Shown here piece by piece: positions 19,462 to 26,116 of a DNA stretch of 64,000 nt. The notes under the pieces were generated by a model, which saw only the letters and a program-made list of their open reading frames with translations, searched no databases and was not told the origin of the DNA. Source of the stretch: Faecalibacterium prausnitzii (GTDB lineage: Bacteria; Bacillota; Clostridia; Oscillospirales; Ruminococcaceae). The stretch lies in assembly GCF_019967995.1 (NCBI RefSeq), contig NZ_CP065377.1, positions 1,488,001 to 1,552,000 of the forward strand, read 5' to 3'. Position numbers and translations under genes: made by a program. Numbering within the stretch: position 1 is the stretch's first letter; every line of letters starts with the position of its first letter.

Positions 19462-19643
19462 CCGAACAAATTCTAAAGGGATCATTACTATGGAAACTGC
19501 TCGGAGTTGATGTGAGTCAAAAACATTTTAACTACGTTTTATTTTTCGAAAAAAGGTTCAATAAAAGGCCATGAAAATGAAGTAATTCGTACAGTAATTC
19601 TATTTCTGGAGTCGTGTCGCTAGAATAAACCCAATATGGATTT
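19462..19643. other. Host-phage junction, candidate attL region
   Basis: This gap lies between recO and the 3' end of the integrase gene. A ribosome site and a start codon (AAAGGGATCATTACTATGG, 19475-19493) suggest that the next host gene began here and is now cut. Base composition turns AT-rich from about 19515. The exact core cannot be set without the right end. Confidence 0.45.
19490..19510 (+). pseudogene. Possible truncated start of the host gene downstream of recO
   Basis: ATG at 19490 with AAAGGGAT at a good distance opens a frame that ends after six codons (METARS). This looks like the first codons of the original host gene, interrupted by phage integration. The rest would lie at attR outside the window. 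It could also be chance. Confidence 0.3.
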
Positions 19644-20861
19644 TTAATTGATTTTTTCGATTTCGTCGCGCATCCAATCAAGGTCACGTTTTGTATATGT
19701 CTTTTCGGTGATATCCTGAATATGGTGCCCAACGAGGATCTTGATTGCGTATTCATCTACTTTAGCTTTCTTGGCAGCGGTGACAAATCTTACACGTGCA
19801 TCGTGAGGACGATGTTCCGGATTCAAGCCAAGTTCTTTCACAATCGCTTGCAGCCCGGTCAGGTAGGTATCGTAGTTCATCTGGATTACCCTTGTTGTGC
19901 TGCGAAAGTGCTGCGTGATGAGATATTCACTGTTGTCGTTTACCGATTCAAGATAGTGTTTTTCAACAAGCGGATAAATCCGAGAGTGAATCGGAACAAT
20001 GCGGTTTTTGCCATCCTTTGTTTTCATCCCACCTTGAAAACTCTTCTTTTCGAGATCAACATTACATGTTTTCAGATTCAGAAGTTCTTGTGGCCGCCAT
20101 CCCGAATAGCATTGAATCAACACAATGTCGACAAATGGAAGATCAATATTTTTCCACAGAAGGTCTATTTCTTCATCTGTATAGGTAAGGTGTTCTTTGT
20201 GGACGACTGGTGCCTCGATATTGAGCGAAAACGTCCGCGCACAGTTTTTATCTACCAGCTCGTTTGCCATTGCATAATCAAACAGCTGGTCGAATGTTGA
20301 TTTCATTTTGCTTCGCGTATTGTTAGATGCTGCACGTTCTTTTCCATGAATTGTTCGATGGGCTGTCATGATGACCTTCTTGAGATCGCAGGCACGGACA
20401 CTTCGAATTGGCATGGCGTGAAGTTCTTCGGCGTATGCCCAAACGGAATTATATTGCCGGAGGGCCTGTGGAGAAGCGTTTCTTGTTCGTTCCTCATACC
20501 AATGCGCGTATAGTTCATCCATCGTGACAAGATTGGAAAGATCGAACGGATTTCTGTGATATTCGACAAGTGCTTGATACGCTTCATTATAAGTCGCAAA
20601 ATAGGCTACTGGCTGAAGTGGCTTGACAATTGGACGGCCTTCTGGCGATTTTCCGACGGTGACCATTACACGAAATGGACGCCTAAGACGCGCATTTTGA
20701 ATCTCTGTGATCTGGCCAAATCCATTTGGAAGCCGCATATGCTTTTGCGATGTTTTTGCATACACCGGTTTTTGTCGTGCTTTTAGCGGGTATCCACAGT
20801 GAGGGCATGCAACGGCCTGGTCGCTCACCTTCTTGTGGCATTCGGGGCATGGTTTTAACAT
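19644..20861 (-). CDS. int: Tyrosine site-specific integrase with N-terminal zinc ribbon
   Basis: 405 residues. The first 25 residues form a zinc ribbon (CPECHKK...CPHCGYPL). An arm-binding and SAM-like core-binding region covers about 40-200, and the catalytic domain about 215-400. The catalytic residues fit: Arg in SGWRPQELL, HDAR, LVGHH and Tyr in TYTKRD. It integrates the phage chromosome next to recO. An AAGGAGG ribosome site lies 5 bases before the ATG. Zinc-ribbon integrases of this type are common in clostridial prophages. Confidence 0.93.
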   Translation of the reverse strand: MLKPCPECHKKVSDQAVACPHCGYPLKARQKPVYAKTSQKHMRLPNGFGQITEIQNARLRRPFRVMVTVGKSPEGRPIVKPLQPVAYFATYNEAYQALVEYHRNPFDLSNLVTMDELYAHWYEERTRNASPQALRQYNSVWAYAEELHAMPIRSVRACDLKKVIMTAHRTIHGKERAASNNTRSKMKSTFDQLFDYAMANELVDKNCARTFSLNIEAPVVHKEHLTYTDEEIDLLWKNIDLPFVDIVLIQCYSGWRPQELLNLKTCNVDLEKKSFQGGMKTKDGKNRIVPIHSRIYPLVEKHYLESVNDNSEYLITQHFRSTTRVIQMNYDTYLTGLQAIVKELGLNPEHRPHDARVRFVTAAKKAKVDEYAIKILVGHHIQDITEKTYTKRDLDWMRDEIEKIN

Positions 20862-20905
20862 AGGTACCTCCTTACAATTTTATAGAATACCGCAAATCAA
20901 AATGG

Positions 20906-20935
20906 AAAGCTCGAAAAAATCGGGCTTTTTATTTT
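20906..20935 (+). terminator. Intrinsic terminator upstream of the early phage genes
   Basis: AAAGCTCGA pairs with TCGGGCTTT (one G-T) and is followed by TTTATTTTT. It would stop transcripts entering from the integrase side. Confidence 0.6.
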
Positions 20936-21014
20936 TGAAAAGCTATTCTAGGTTAAACGATGAATATTTCATTGTCAATCCTTTGAGGGCAAAAAGAAAA
21001 AAATACATCACGCA

Positions 21015-21043
21015 GACGACCGCTTTGTCAGGTAATATCCTTT
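21015..21043 (+). promoter_or_regulatory. Variant of the 29-bp phage promoter-like element
   Basis: It shares CATCACGCAGACGACCG with the copy at 23381. The second half reads GGTAATATCC instead of the usual TTATGG end. It stands before the 21099 gene pair. Confidence 0.45.
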
Positions 21044-21098
21044 TGAACCTAAGATGCAGAAAAATGCTCTTAGAATAAGTAAAAAGGAGTAATGTAAA

Positions 21099-21347
21099 AT
21101 GGACAAAGCGAAATTAAAATTGGGGTCTGTGCCGGTGCGTGTGGCTGCGAGGGTCTATGGACGAGACCCTGCATGGGTGCGAGCTGGAATCATTGCAGGC
21201 TGGCTGCCAATCGGCCAGGCAACACGGAACGGGCACACTGTGACAGACGTCCGGCAGATGGACTCGAAGTATGGTCGGATCAGCTATTATATTTCGCCGA
21301 AGCTCCTCTACGAACAGACTGGCTACGAATGGAGGGGCGAGAAATGA
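21099..21347 (+). CDS. Small putative DNA-binding protein (excisionase-like)
   Basis: 82 residues. The pattern SVPVRVAARVYGRDPAWVRAG resembles a short helix-turn-helix of the excisionase/MerR kind, followed by a basic strand region (HTVTDVRQM). It is the first + strand gene after the integrase, where an Xis or early regulator is expected. AAAAAGGAG precedes the ATG. It overlaps the next gene by ATGA. Confidence 0.5.
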   Translation: MDKAKLKLGSVPVRVAARVYGRDPAWVRAGIIAGWLPIGQATRNGHTVTDVRQMDSKYGRISYYISPKLLYEQTGYEWRGEK

Positions 21348-21757
21348 AAGGAGAACGGGCCAAACTTTCGAAGAAAAACCCCTATTATATTCCGGCAGAA
21401 CGGTACTACGAGCTCAAGCACTTCTGTCGCCAGTACGATGACTGGAAAAAAGCACTCAACTACATCGACGGATGGCAACTTTCACCCAGCGATATTTCGG
21501 GAATCCTCAAAGGTGACCCTCCGGAAAGCCAGACGGAGCGCCAGGCGCTTGCACGCGTCTATTACTCCAGCCATATTGATATTCTGGAAGGGTGCATGCG
21601 GCAATTTGATTCAGCGGTCGGGCCGTACTTATTAAGAGGTGTTACAGAAGGTCTCGGCTATGATGCACTGCGGGCAAACGGGTGCCCCTGCTGTAGGGAA
21701 CTGTACTACGAATATTACCGTTATTTTTTCTGGCTTCTCAGCAAAGAACGCGGATGA
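21344..21757 (+). CDS. Conserved phage protein, function unknown
   Basis: 137 residues. It is rich in Tyr and aromatic residues (NPYYIPAERYYELKHF, ELYYEYYRYFFWLLSK) with a central helical part and a CPCC pair near residue 115. Proteins of this shape are common in clostridial prophages. It starts within the stop of the preceding small DNA-binding gene, so the two are translationally coupled. Confidence 0.65.
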   Translation: MKGERAKLSKKNPYYIPAERYYELKHFCRQYDDWKKALNYIDGWQLSPSDISGILKGDPPESQTERQALARVYYSSHIDILEGCMRQFDSAVGPYLLRGVTEGLGYDALRANGCPCCRELYYEYYRYFFWLLSKERG

Positions 21758-21784
21758 CGCGAAAAATACAGGCTCCTTTATGGA
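21756..21784 (+). promoter_or_regulatory. 29-bp phage promoter-like element, copy 1
   Basis: GACGCGAAAA, 9 variable bases, then CCTTTATGGA. It overlaps the last bases of the preceding gene and stands 42 bases before the next start codon. Confidence 0.7.
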
Positions 21785-21825
21785 CGAAAGTTCACGAAAA
21801 TTGATTATGTAAAGGAGATTTTATT

Positions 21826-22122
21826 ATGTTTGAGGCAAAAAAGACCGTTATGTACATTGACGTGAAGGGTGTTGACGATATGACTGATCGTCGCGATCTT
21901 ATGAAAGAGATCATCCGCAGGAACTGCGTGATTGACTATCGAATCGCTGATTCGCTGGTGAACAAGCTGGGAAGCTGTGGTGATAAGGATCATAAGAAAT
22001 GCGAGTATCAGCTCAGGCTCGAAAACTATGACCTGCGCGGCATTGCACGGGACTTTGAGCTGCTGAAGAAAGCAGGAATCATCGAGTATGTAACCAAACC
22101 GACGAACTACATCGTTTGCTAA
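21826..22122 (+). CDS. Small phage protein, function unknown
   Basis: 98 residues, soluble and charged, with a predicted helical repeat of DRRDLMKEIIRRN and LENYDLRGIARDFELLKKAG. It has its own 29-bp element in front and a GAAA-loop terminator behind, so it forms a single-gene unit. AAAGGAG precedes the ATG. Confidence 0.65.
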   Translation: MFEAKKTVMYIDVKGVDDMTDRRDLMKEIIRRNCVIDYRIADSLVNKLGSCGDKDHKKCEYQLRLENYDLRGIARDFELLKKAGIIEYVTKPTNYIVC

Positions 22123-22127
22123 AGGCG

Positions 22128-22163
22128 AGAGCTGTGGAGAAATCTGCGGCTCTTTCTTTTTAT
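22128..22163 (+). terminator. GAAA-loop terminator 1
   Basis: An 11-bp stem AGAGCTGTGGA / TCTGCGGCTCT around GAAA, then TTCTTTTTAT. Confidence 0.8.
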
Positions 22164-22166
22164 CTG

Positions 22167-22195
22167 GACGCGAAAAATACAGCCGCCTTTATGAG
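22167..22195 (+). promoter_or_regulatory. 29-bp phage promoter-like element, copy 2
   Basis: GACGCGAAAA, 9 bases, then CCTTTATGAG, directly behind a terminator. It drives the 36-residue gene at 22212. Confidence 0.7.
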
Positions 22196-22211
22196 AAAGG
22201 TGGTATGAAAA

Positions 22212-22322
22212 ATGTTTAACTTGATTATCTGGATTTTGATCGTTGTGATTCTGGTCAGACTGGCAAAGCTGATCGGAGCAAAGACAAACGAGGTGAAAAG
22301 CAGAACAAAGAAGAAACACTGA
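22212..22322 (+). CDS. Very small membrane protein
   Basis: 36 residues: one hydrophobic helix (FNLIIWILIVVILVRLAKLI) and a basic tail ending in KKKH. AAAGGTGG stands before the ATG. A terminator-promoter pair flanks it on both sides. No family recognised. Confidence 0.6.
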   Translation: MFNLIIWILIVVILVRLAKLIGAKTNEVKSRTKKKH

Positions 22323-22330
22323 TCAAAATG

Positions 22331-22362
22331 GAGCTTGTGAAAACACAGGCTCTTATTTTTTT
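22331..22362 (+). terminator. GAAA-type terminator 2
   Basis: GAGCTTGTG pairs with CACAGGCTC around AAAA, followed by TTATTTTTTT. Confidence 0.75.
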
Positions 22363-22367
22363 ATGCA

Positions 22368-22396
22368 GACGCGAAAAATGCAACCTCTATTATGGA
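22368..22396 (+). promoter_or_regulatory. 29-bp phage promoter-like element, copy 3
   Basis: GACGCGAAAA, 9 bases, then CTATTATGGA. Confidence 0.7.
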
Positions 22397-22428
22397 AGAA
22401 AACAACATTTCAAAATGGAGGATTTATT

Positions 22429-22698
22429 ATGTTTGAAATTATGATGAATTGCATCGAAATGGCAAAGGAAGAAGTTGTATGGATTCTGGTACTTATGCAG
22501 ACCGGAATGGGTCACAACTATGTTTTCGAGAATACAAGCGAAATGGCTGCGTTTGGCAGAGCATGGCTTGATACTCAGAGCATGGTGGACACATTCTGCA
22601 ATGCTGCACCGGCATTCATCGGCTGCATGATCCTGATTGCTATGACTGCAATGGCAACAATCAAGCTGACCAGGAAATACGTTTTCAAGGAGGATTGA
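22429..22698 (+). CDS. Small membrane protein
   Basis: 89 residues with two hydrophobic segments (about 11-26 and 61-81) and a short basic end. ATG 22429 follows ATGGAGG. An isolated cassette gene with no family recognised. Confidence 0.6.
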   Translation: MFEIMMNCIEMAKEEVVWILVLMQTGMGHNYVFENTSEMAAFGRAWLDTQSMVDTFCNAAPAFIGCMILIAMTAMATIKLTRKYVFKED

Positions 22699-22728
22699 GC
22701 GCAAGCTCTTTCCTTTTTCTTTTTATTA
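22696..22728 (+). terminator. Short terminator 3
   Basis: GAGC / GCTC around GCAA, then a long T-rich tract. Shorter than the other cassette hairpins. Confidence 0.5.
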
Positions 22729-22734
22729 CGCGCA

Positions 22735-22763
22735 GACGCGAAAAATTCAGCTCCTATTATGGA
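22735..22763 (+). promoter_or_regulatory. 29-bp phage promoter-like element, copy 4
   Basis: GACGCGAAAA, 9 bases, then CTATTATGGA. Confidence 0.7.
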
Positions 22764-22794
22764 AGAAATAAACCAATTATAGGAGGAAACTACT

Positions 22795-22941
22795 ATGCTG
22801 AAGAATATTGTGAATGGTTTTGAGGAAATGATGAATTCGATCCTGAAGGCATTTAACGAGTCGATGAGCGACCCGTATGCTGGCTGGAACGAAGGAGAAG
22901 AACTCCTCATGCTGAATGATGTTCGGTGTGGTATCCGCTGA
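22795..22941 (+). CDS. Very small phage protein
   Basis: 48 residues, an amphipathic helix (IVNGFEEMMNSILKAFNESM) followed by an acidic end. AGGAGG precedes the ATG. Isolated between a 29-bp element and a terminator. Function unknown. Confidence 0.55.
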   Translation: MLKNIVNGFEEMMNSILKAFNESMSDPYAGWNEGEELLMLNDVRCGIR

Positions 22942-22959
22942 TGGATTCTACTGGAAAAC

Positions 22960-22990
22960 GGGCGTATGGAAACATACGCTCTTTTCTTTT
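22960..22990 (+). terminator. GAAA-loop terminator 4
   Basis: GCGTATG pairs with CATACGC around GAAA, then TCTTTTCTTTTT. Confidence 0.8.
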
Positions 22991-23031
22991 TACATATAAT
23001 TTTTCTAACCTAGCATAGAATGTTACGAAAT

Positions 23032-23060
23032 AACGCGAAAAAATCGGCTTCTTTTATGGA
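23032..23060 (+). promoter_or_regulatory. 29-bp phage promoter-like element, copy 5
   Basis: AACGCGAAAA, 9 bases, then CTTTTATGGA. Confidence 0.7.
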
Positions 23061-23097
23061 AGAGATGTCTTCCGGAATTTGAAAGGAGATTGATATT

Positions 23098-23328
23098 ATG
23101 AACAAGATGAATAAGAGAAAGTACGACAGAGGATACGTTGACGCGACGGACAAACTGCGCGTGTTTATAGAAAGCCGGAGCAAAGTGATGTTTGTGGAAC
23201 ATGACTACGCTACGAGTGAGACAGCACGAGCAGCTTACAACGTTGCAATCGACCGTATCCGCTGCCGTGGAATGGTTCGAGTAATTGTATCGAATGGCGA
23301 ACTCTTTATGATTCGCAAAGACATCTAA
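23098..23328 (+). CDS. Small basic phage protein
   Basis: 76 residues, rich in Arg and Lys, with a mixed alpha/beta look (RVFIESRSKVMFVEHD, GMVRVIVSNGELFMI). AAAGGAG before the ATG. A cassette gene between element copy 5 and a GAAA terminator. Function unknown. Confidence 0.6.
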   Translation: MNKMNKRKYDRGYVDATDKLRVFIESRSKVMFVEHDYATSETARAAYNVAIDRIRCRGMVRVIVSNGELFMIRKDI

Positions 23329-23334
23329 GGCGTG

Positions 23335-23371
23335 AGAGCTTACGAGAAATCGTAGGCTCTTTTATTTTTTT
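23335..23371 (+). terminator. GAAA-loop terminator 5
   Basis: AGAGCTTACGA pairs with TCGTAGGCTCT around GAAA, then TTTATTTTTT. The same hairpin recurs at 26063, 27400 and 28684. Confidence 0.85.
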
Positions 23372-23380
23372 CATCACGCA

Positions 23381-23409
23381 GACGACCGTAAACACAGGTA
23401 TAGTAGTAC
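23381..23409 (+). promoter_or_regulatory. Variant of the 29-bp element, copy 6
   Basis: It begins GACGACCG instead of GACGCGAA and ends in GGTATAGTAG. It is placed like the others, after a terminator and before a small gene, and shares its 5' part with the element at 21015. Confidence 0.5.
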
Positions 23410-23424
23410 AAAGGAGATTTCAAA

Positions 23425-23676
23425 ATGAACGCTGAACTTGGTATGATCTTTGCTGTTCTGATCTTTGGGATGGGGCTTCTGATCGGCGTGGCCATCGGTT
23501 TCCAGCTAAGCGAGAGCCAGAACGATGTCGGAGACCTTGTAATCGCGCCGGGAGACGAGGACGCACCGAATTACATGTTCCTGGACCTGGACACGACGCC
23601 GGATGACATCCGGGGACGGGACCATGTGCTGTTGAACGTCCGGAGCATCTCGGCGCGAGAAAAACATTCTGCTTAA
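23425..23676 (+). CDS. Small single-pass membrane protein with acidic tail
   Basis: 83 residues. One N-terminal helix (about 6-28) is followed by a hydrophilic, Asp-rich part (DEDAPNY, DLDTTPDDI). AAAGGAG before the ATG. It is probably co-transcribed with the gene at 23718. No family recognised. Confidence 0.6.
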   Translation: MNAELGMIFAVLIFGMGLLIGVAIGFQLSESQNDVGDLVIAPGDEDAPNYMFLDLDTTPDDIRGRDHVLLNVRSISAREKHSA

Positions 23677-23717
23677 TGGAGGAAACTCTAATTTACTTTG
23701 TAAAGGAGAAAATCAAA

Positions 23718-24122
23718 ATGGAATCTTACGAAAACAAAGAATTGCTGATGGAAGCGGCGAAGCAATCGCTGGCGAAACTCAAAGACCTGGAACCGGGTAC
23801 GGACGAGTACAATTCGGCGGCAAACACGGCACTGAAGCTGTACGACATGCAGCTCAAGGGCGAGGCGCAGGAGAGCGACCAAAACCTGAAAACGGATGAC
23901 GAGAGGCGAAAAGAGCAGGAAGTCATCAATGATCAGGAGAAGGCTGCGAAGGCGCGTCACCTTGAGATCGCAAAGTTGGGGATGCAGGCATTGACGTTTG
24001 TCGGCACGATTGGGATGACCGTATACTGGTCGATCTGCGAGGCTGGGGGTGTGACGCAGCTTTCCGGAGCAATGCGTGAAGGTTTACATGAGATCAAGAG
24101 AGGCTTTACAGACAGAAGGTAA
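23718..24122 (+). CDS. Small phage protein with coiled coil and C-terminal hydrophobic segment
   Basis: 134 residues from ATG 23718 (AAAGGAG). Charged helices cover about 1-95, and one hydrophobic segment (LTFVGTIGMTVYWSI) lies near 103-117. An in-frame ATG at 23676 overlaps the previous stop but has no good ribosome site. Function unknown. An actin-like or holin role cannot be told from the sequence. Confidence 0.6.
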   Translation: MESYENKELLMEAAKQSLAKLKDLEPGTDEYNSAANTALKLYDMQLKGEAQESDQNLKTDDERRKEQEVINDQEKAAKARHLEIAKLGMQALTFVGTIGMTVYWSICEAGGVTQLSGAMREGLHEIKRGFTDRR

Positions 24123-24135
24123 AGGAGGAACCGAG

Positions 24136-24174
24136 GAGGGTCTGTGACGAAAGTCGCAGGCTCTCTTTATTTTT
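24136..24174 (+). terminator. GAAA-loop terminator 6, directly abutting the next start codon
   Basis: A 13-bp stem GAGGGTCTGTGAC / GTCGCAGGCTCTC around GAAA, then TTTATTTTTT. The next start codon ATG 24176 follows with no 29-bp element and no ribosome site between. A GGAGG lies before the hairpin, so folding could bring it near the start. Confidence 0.75.
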
Positions 24175-24175
24175 T

Positions 24176-24538
24176 ATGCGATATCATGAAGTGCCGCCCA
24201 ATGAATGGACGAGTTATTACGGAAGCGTCTACCGCTGCAATCATCCGGTGTATCGTGTGTGTACCCTTTACAAGGAAGGTGTGAGGGGGCTATGTGTGAT
24301 CCAGCAGCGATTCAACGAGAAGACAAAATCGACCTACTGGAGTGCCATCGACCCATGGCTGACCGACAAGATCTATCTGCGGCGGGGATTCAGGGAATAT
24401 TTCGACAGCCATGCCGGGCGCAGAAATCAAAATGGAGAATATCCGACCGTGACCGTACGCCAGATCATGTGGGCATTGCGAATGAAGCCCATCAAGCGAG
24501 AACGGTGGGAGACTGTATTTGACAGGAGTATCATATGA
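24176..24538 (+). CDS. Conserved mobile-element protein, function unknown
   Basis: 120 residues. The segments YRCNHPVYRVCTLY, SAIDPWLTDKIYL and TVTVRQIMWALRMKP recall a family seen in clostridial conjugative elements and prophages. No catalytic motif is recognised. There is no Shine-Dalgarno within the usual distance; it is separated from GGAGG by a terminator stem. It overlaps the HTH gene downstream by ATGA. Confidence 0.65.
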   Translation: MRYHEVPPNEWTSYYGSVYRCNHPVYRVCTLYKEGVRGLCVIQQRFNEKTKSTYWSAIDPWLTDKIYLRRGFREYFDSHAGRRNQNGEYPTVTVRQIMWALRMKPIKRERWETVFDRSII

Positions 24539-24837
24539 CAGAGAAAAACAACCACGAAGTGCGAGCCTCTTACCCCAGACGCTACCGGGCACAGTTCGGC
24601 GAGAACCTGAAGAAGAAACTGAAGGAGCGACGGATCAGCCAGGCAATCCTTGCAAAGGAGATGGGCGTATCCCGGACGTGTGTGGGATTCTGGTGCAACG
24701 GATACACGATCCCCTGCAATGAACGGCTGGAACAGCTGGCATGTTTTCTGGAAACGAGTCCGAGGCGCCTGCTGGGATGTGCACTGGACAGCAGGGAACT
24801 GGATGATGTTTGGGTAAATCTGATCACCGGAGTGTAA
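24535..24837 (+). CDS. XRE-type helix-turn-helix regulator
   Basis: 100 residues. The HTH is RRISQAILAKEMGVSRTCVGFWCNG (written here as RRISQAILAKEM then GVSRTCVGFWCNG, about residues 33-57), followed by a conserved helix LEQLACFLE. It is a candidate lysogeny or early regulator. It is coupled to the preceding gene and followed by element copy 7. Confidence 0.8.
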   Translation: MTEKNNHEVRASYPRRYRAQFGENLKKKLKERRISQAILAKEMGVSRTCVGFWCNGYTIPCNERLEQLACFLETSPRRLLGCALDSRELDDVWVNLITGV

Positions 24838-24864
24838 CGCGAAAAATTCTCCGTGCTTTATGGG
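24836..24864 (+). promoter_or_regulatory. 29-bp phage promoter-like element, copy 7
   Basis: AACGCGAAAA, 9 bases, then GCTTTATGGG. It overlaps the stop codon of the HTH gene. Confidence 0.7.
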
Positions 24865-24892
24865 ACAAAGGCCCAAGAAAAGGAGAAGTAAT

Positions 24893-25030
24893 ATGAACGA
24901 ATCTATTTTTAAGAAAATTTGGAATTATTCGATTACGGTTGGGCAGATGATCATGACAGCAATTGCAATGGCAATTGTAACGCTTATTGTATGGCTGTTG
25001 TGTCGGGCATTCCGGCCGTCGAAAGACTGA
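24893..25030 (+). CDS. Very small membrane protein
   Basis: 45 residues with one membrane helix (about 18-38) and a basic end. AAGGAGAAG before the ATG. A single-gene cassette with no family recognised. Confidence 0.6.
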   Translation: MNESIFKKIWNYSITVGQMIMTAIAMAIVTLIVWLLCRAFRPSKD

Positions 25031-25081
25031 TATTTGACGATAGACCGGTTAAACACAACTTGAGTTGGGCCGTCCCGGAGA

Positions 25082-25119
25082 AGAGCTGATGTGAAAGCAT
25101 GGGCTCTTTCTTTTTTTTT
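25082..25119 (+). terminator. GAAA-loop terminator 7
   Basis: AGAGCTGATGT / GCATGGGCTCT around GAAA with one mismatch, then TTCTTTTTTTTT. Confidence 0.75.
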
Positions 25120-25120
25120 A

Positions 25121-25149
25121 GACGCGAAAATTTCAGCTTCTATTATGGA
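25121..25149 (+). promoter_or_regulatory. 29-bp phage promoter-like element, copy 8
   Basis: GACGCGAAAA, 9 bases, then CTATTATGGA, immediately behind the T-tract of terminator 7. Confidence 0.7.
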
Positions 25150-25182
25150 GGTAAGAGGGCTTACATTGAAAGGAGAAAAACT

Positions 25183-25368
25183 ATGATGAAAGCTATTAAG
25201 AACTTTATGAACAAACCTTGGACTTGGGGTACTTATTTTAAGTGCTGCGGAGTTGGCATGGGATTGTCGTTGGCAATCCTGGGCACATTTGCAGCATGGG
25301 CAAAGTGGAACGAGAAGAAGGCATTGAAAGAGATGCAAGAGAGCAATCAGGAAGAGGACAATATCTGA
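25183..25368 (+). CDS. Small membrane protein
   Basis: 61 residues with one membrane helix (about 20-42) and a charged C-terminal helix (KALKEMQESNQEEDN). AAAGGAG before the ATG. A cassette gene of unknown role. Confidence 0.6.
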   Translation: MMKAIKNFMNKPWTWGTYFKCCGVGMGLSLAILGTFAAWAKWNEKKALKEMQESNQEEDNI

Positions 25369-25394
25369 AAAATCACGCCCTCTTATCTTTTTCA

Positions 25395-25423
25395 GACGCG
25401 AAAATTTCAGATGCCTTTATGGA
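25395..25423 (+). promoter_or_regulatory. 29-bp phage promoter-like element, copy 9
   Basis: GACGCGAAAA, 9 bases, then CCTTTATGGA. It runs straight into the tRNA-like gene at 25422, which helps to place the expected transcription start at the GG following TTAT. Confidence 0.7.
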
Positions 25424-25490
25424 GGAGATAGCTCAATTGGTAGAGCGCCACTTTCGGGTGGAGGTTATGGGTTCGAGGCCCATTCTCTTT
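25422..25490 (+). tRNA. tRNA-like gene with a shortened anticodon arm
   Basis: The acceptor GAGGAGA (25422-25428) pairs with TCTCTTT (25484-25490, two G-T). The D-arm GCTC/GAGC, variable AGGTT and a perfect T-arm ATGGG-TTCGAGG-CCCAT are present. The anticodon arm has only CCAC/GTGG with a six-base TTTCGG loop, so the identity is unclear (TCG, Arg, is one reading). No CCA is encoded. It is a degenerate or atypical phage tRNA. Confidence 0.6.
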
Positions 25491-25525
25491 TTCATTTTTA
25501 TATTTTTTTTTGGAGGTACTACATC

Positions 25526-25753
25526 ATGGAGGACATTATGCACATCCAGTCTGCATTTCTGCGTGGGCTTATTTCGGACGCGGTTCGGAATGCGATCCGT
25601 AAGCAGGGATATGATGGCGTGAACGTCGATCTCAATGATATTTCTGCCGGATACAGCGAGAACGAGAAAAAAGTTCACGTGCATCTGGATATCGACGCCG
25701 AGATGAGCAAGAAGGATCTGGTGGATATTCTGAGGAGTATCGACATACTGTGA
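25526..25753 (+). CDS. Small acidic phage protein
   Basis: 75 residues, alpha/beta (KVHVHLDIDAEM, KDLVDILRSID). GGAGG lies 9 bases before the ATG. It lies just behind the tRNA-like gene and probably shares its transcript. No family recognised. Confidence 0.6.
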   Translation: MEDIMHIQSAFLRGLISDAVRNAIRKQGYDGVNVDLNDISAGYSENEKKVHVHLDIDAEMSKKDLVDILRSIDIL

Positions 25754-25780
25754 CGCGAAAATTTCTCGATGCTTTATGAG
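25752..25780 (+). promoter_or_regulatory. 29-bp phage promoter-like element, copy 10
   Basis: GACGCGAAAA, 9 bases, then GCTTTATGAG. The following leader ATGATTAGTCTC...AATTATATTTTGGAGG is shared with the copy at 41587. Confidence 0.7.
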
Positions 25781-25819
25781 ATGATTAGTCTCAGAATTAT
25801 ATTTTTGGAGGTTGAACTT

Positions 25820-26047
25820 ATGAAAAAAGCAATGAAACTTATATGCGCAATTGGTGGAGCTGCTGTGATTTGGAACATTATGGAATTAGCATGGCTGGGA
25901 GGCATTGGATTTGCACATGGCATGGCAATTGGCAATCCTATCACTCATGATGATATTCAAAAGAGTTTTCAGAATGATGGTTTTAGCTTTAAGAAAACGG
26001 CGTACTTTGCTGGAGTGCTTACGGGGCAAGATCACAAGGATATTTGA
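25820..26047 (+). CDS. Small membrane protein
   Basis: 75 residues with one to two hydrophobic segments (about 5-35) and a polar C-terminus. TTGGAGG before the ATG. Its leader is almost the same as that of the 41654 gene, whose product has a similar N-terminal helix followed by a Gly/Ala-rich part, so the two may be old paralogues. Confidence 0.6.
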   Translation: MKKAMKLICAIGGAAVIWNIMELAWLGGIGFAHGMAIGNPITHDDIQKSFQNDGFSFKKTAYFAGVLTGQDHKDI

Positions 26048-26062
26048 GAAATAGTCAAACTT

Positions 26063-26097
26063 GAGCTTACGAGAAATCGTAGGCTCTTTATTTTTTC
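26063..26097 (+). terminator. GAAA-loop hairpin 9, no promoter element behind it
   Basis: GAGCTTACGA pairs with TCGTAGGCTC around GAAA, then TTTATTTTTTC. The next gene starts 20 bases later without a 29-bp element, so the hairpin may act as an attenuator between two genes of one unit. Confidence 0.8.
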
Positions 26098-26116
26098 AAA
26101 ATGGAGGTTGAACATC

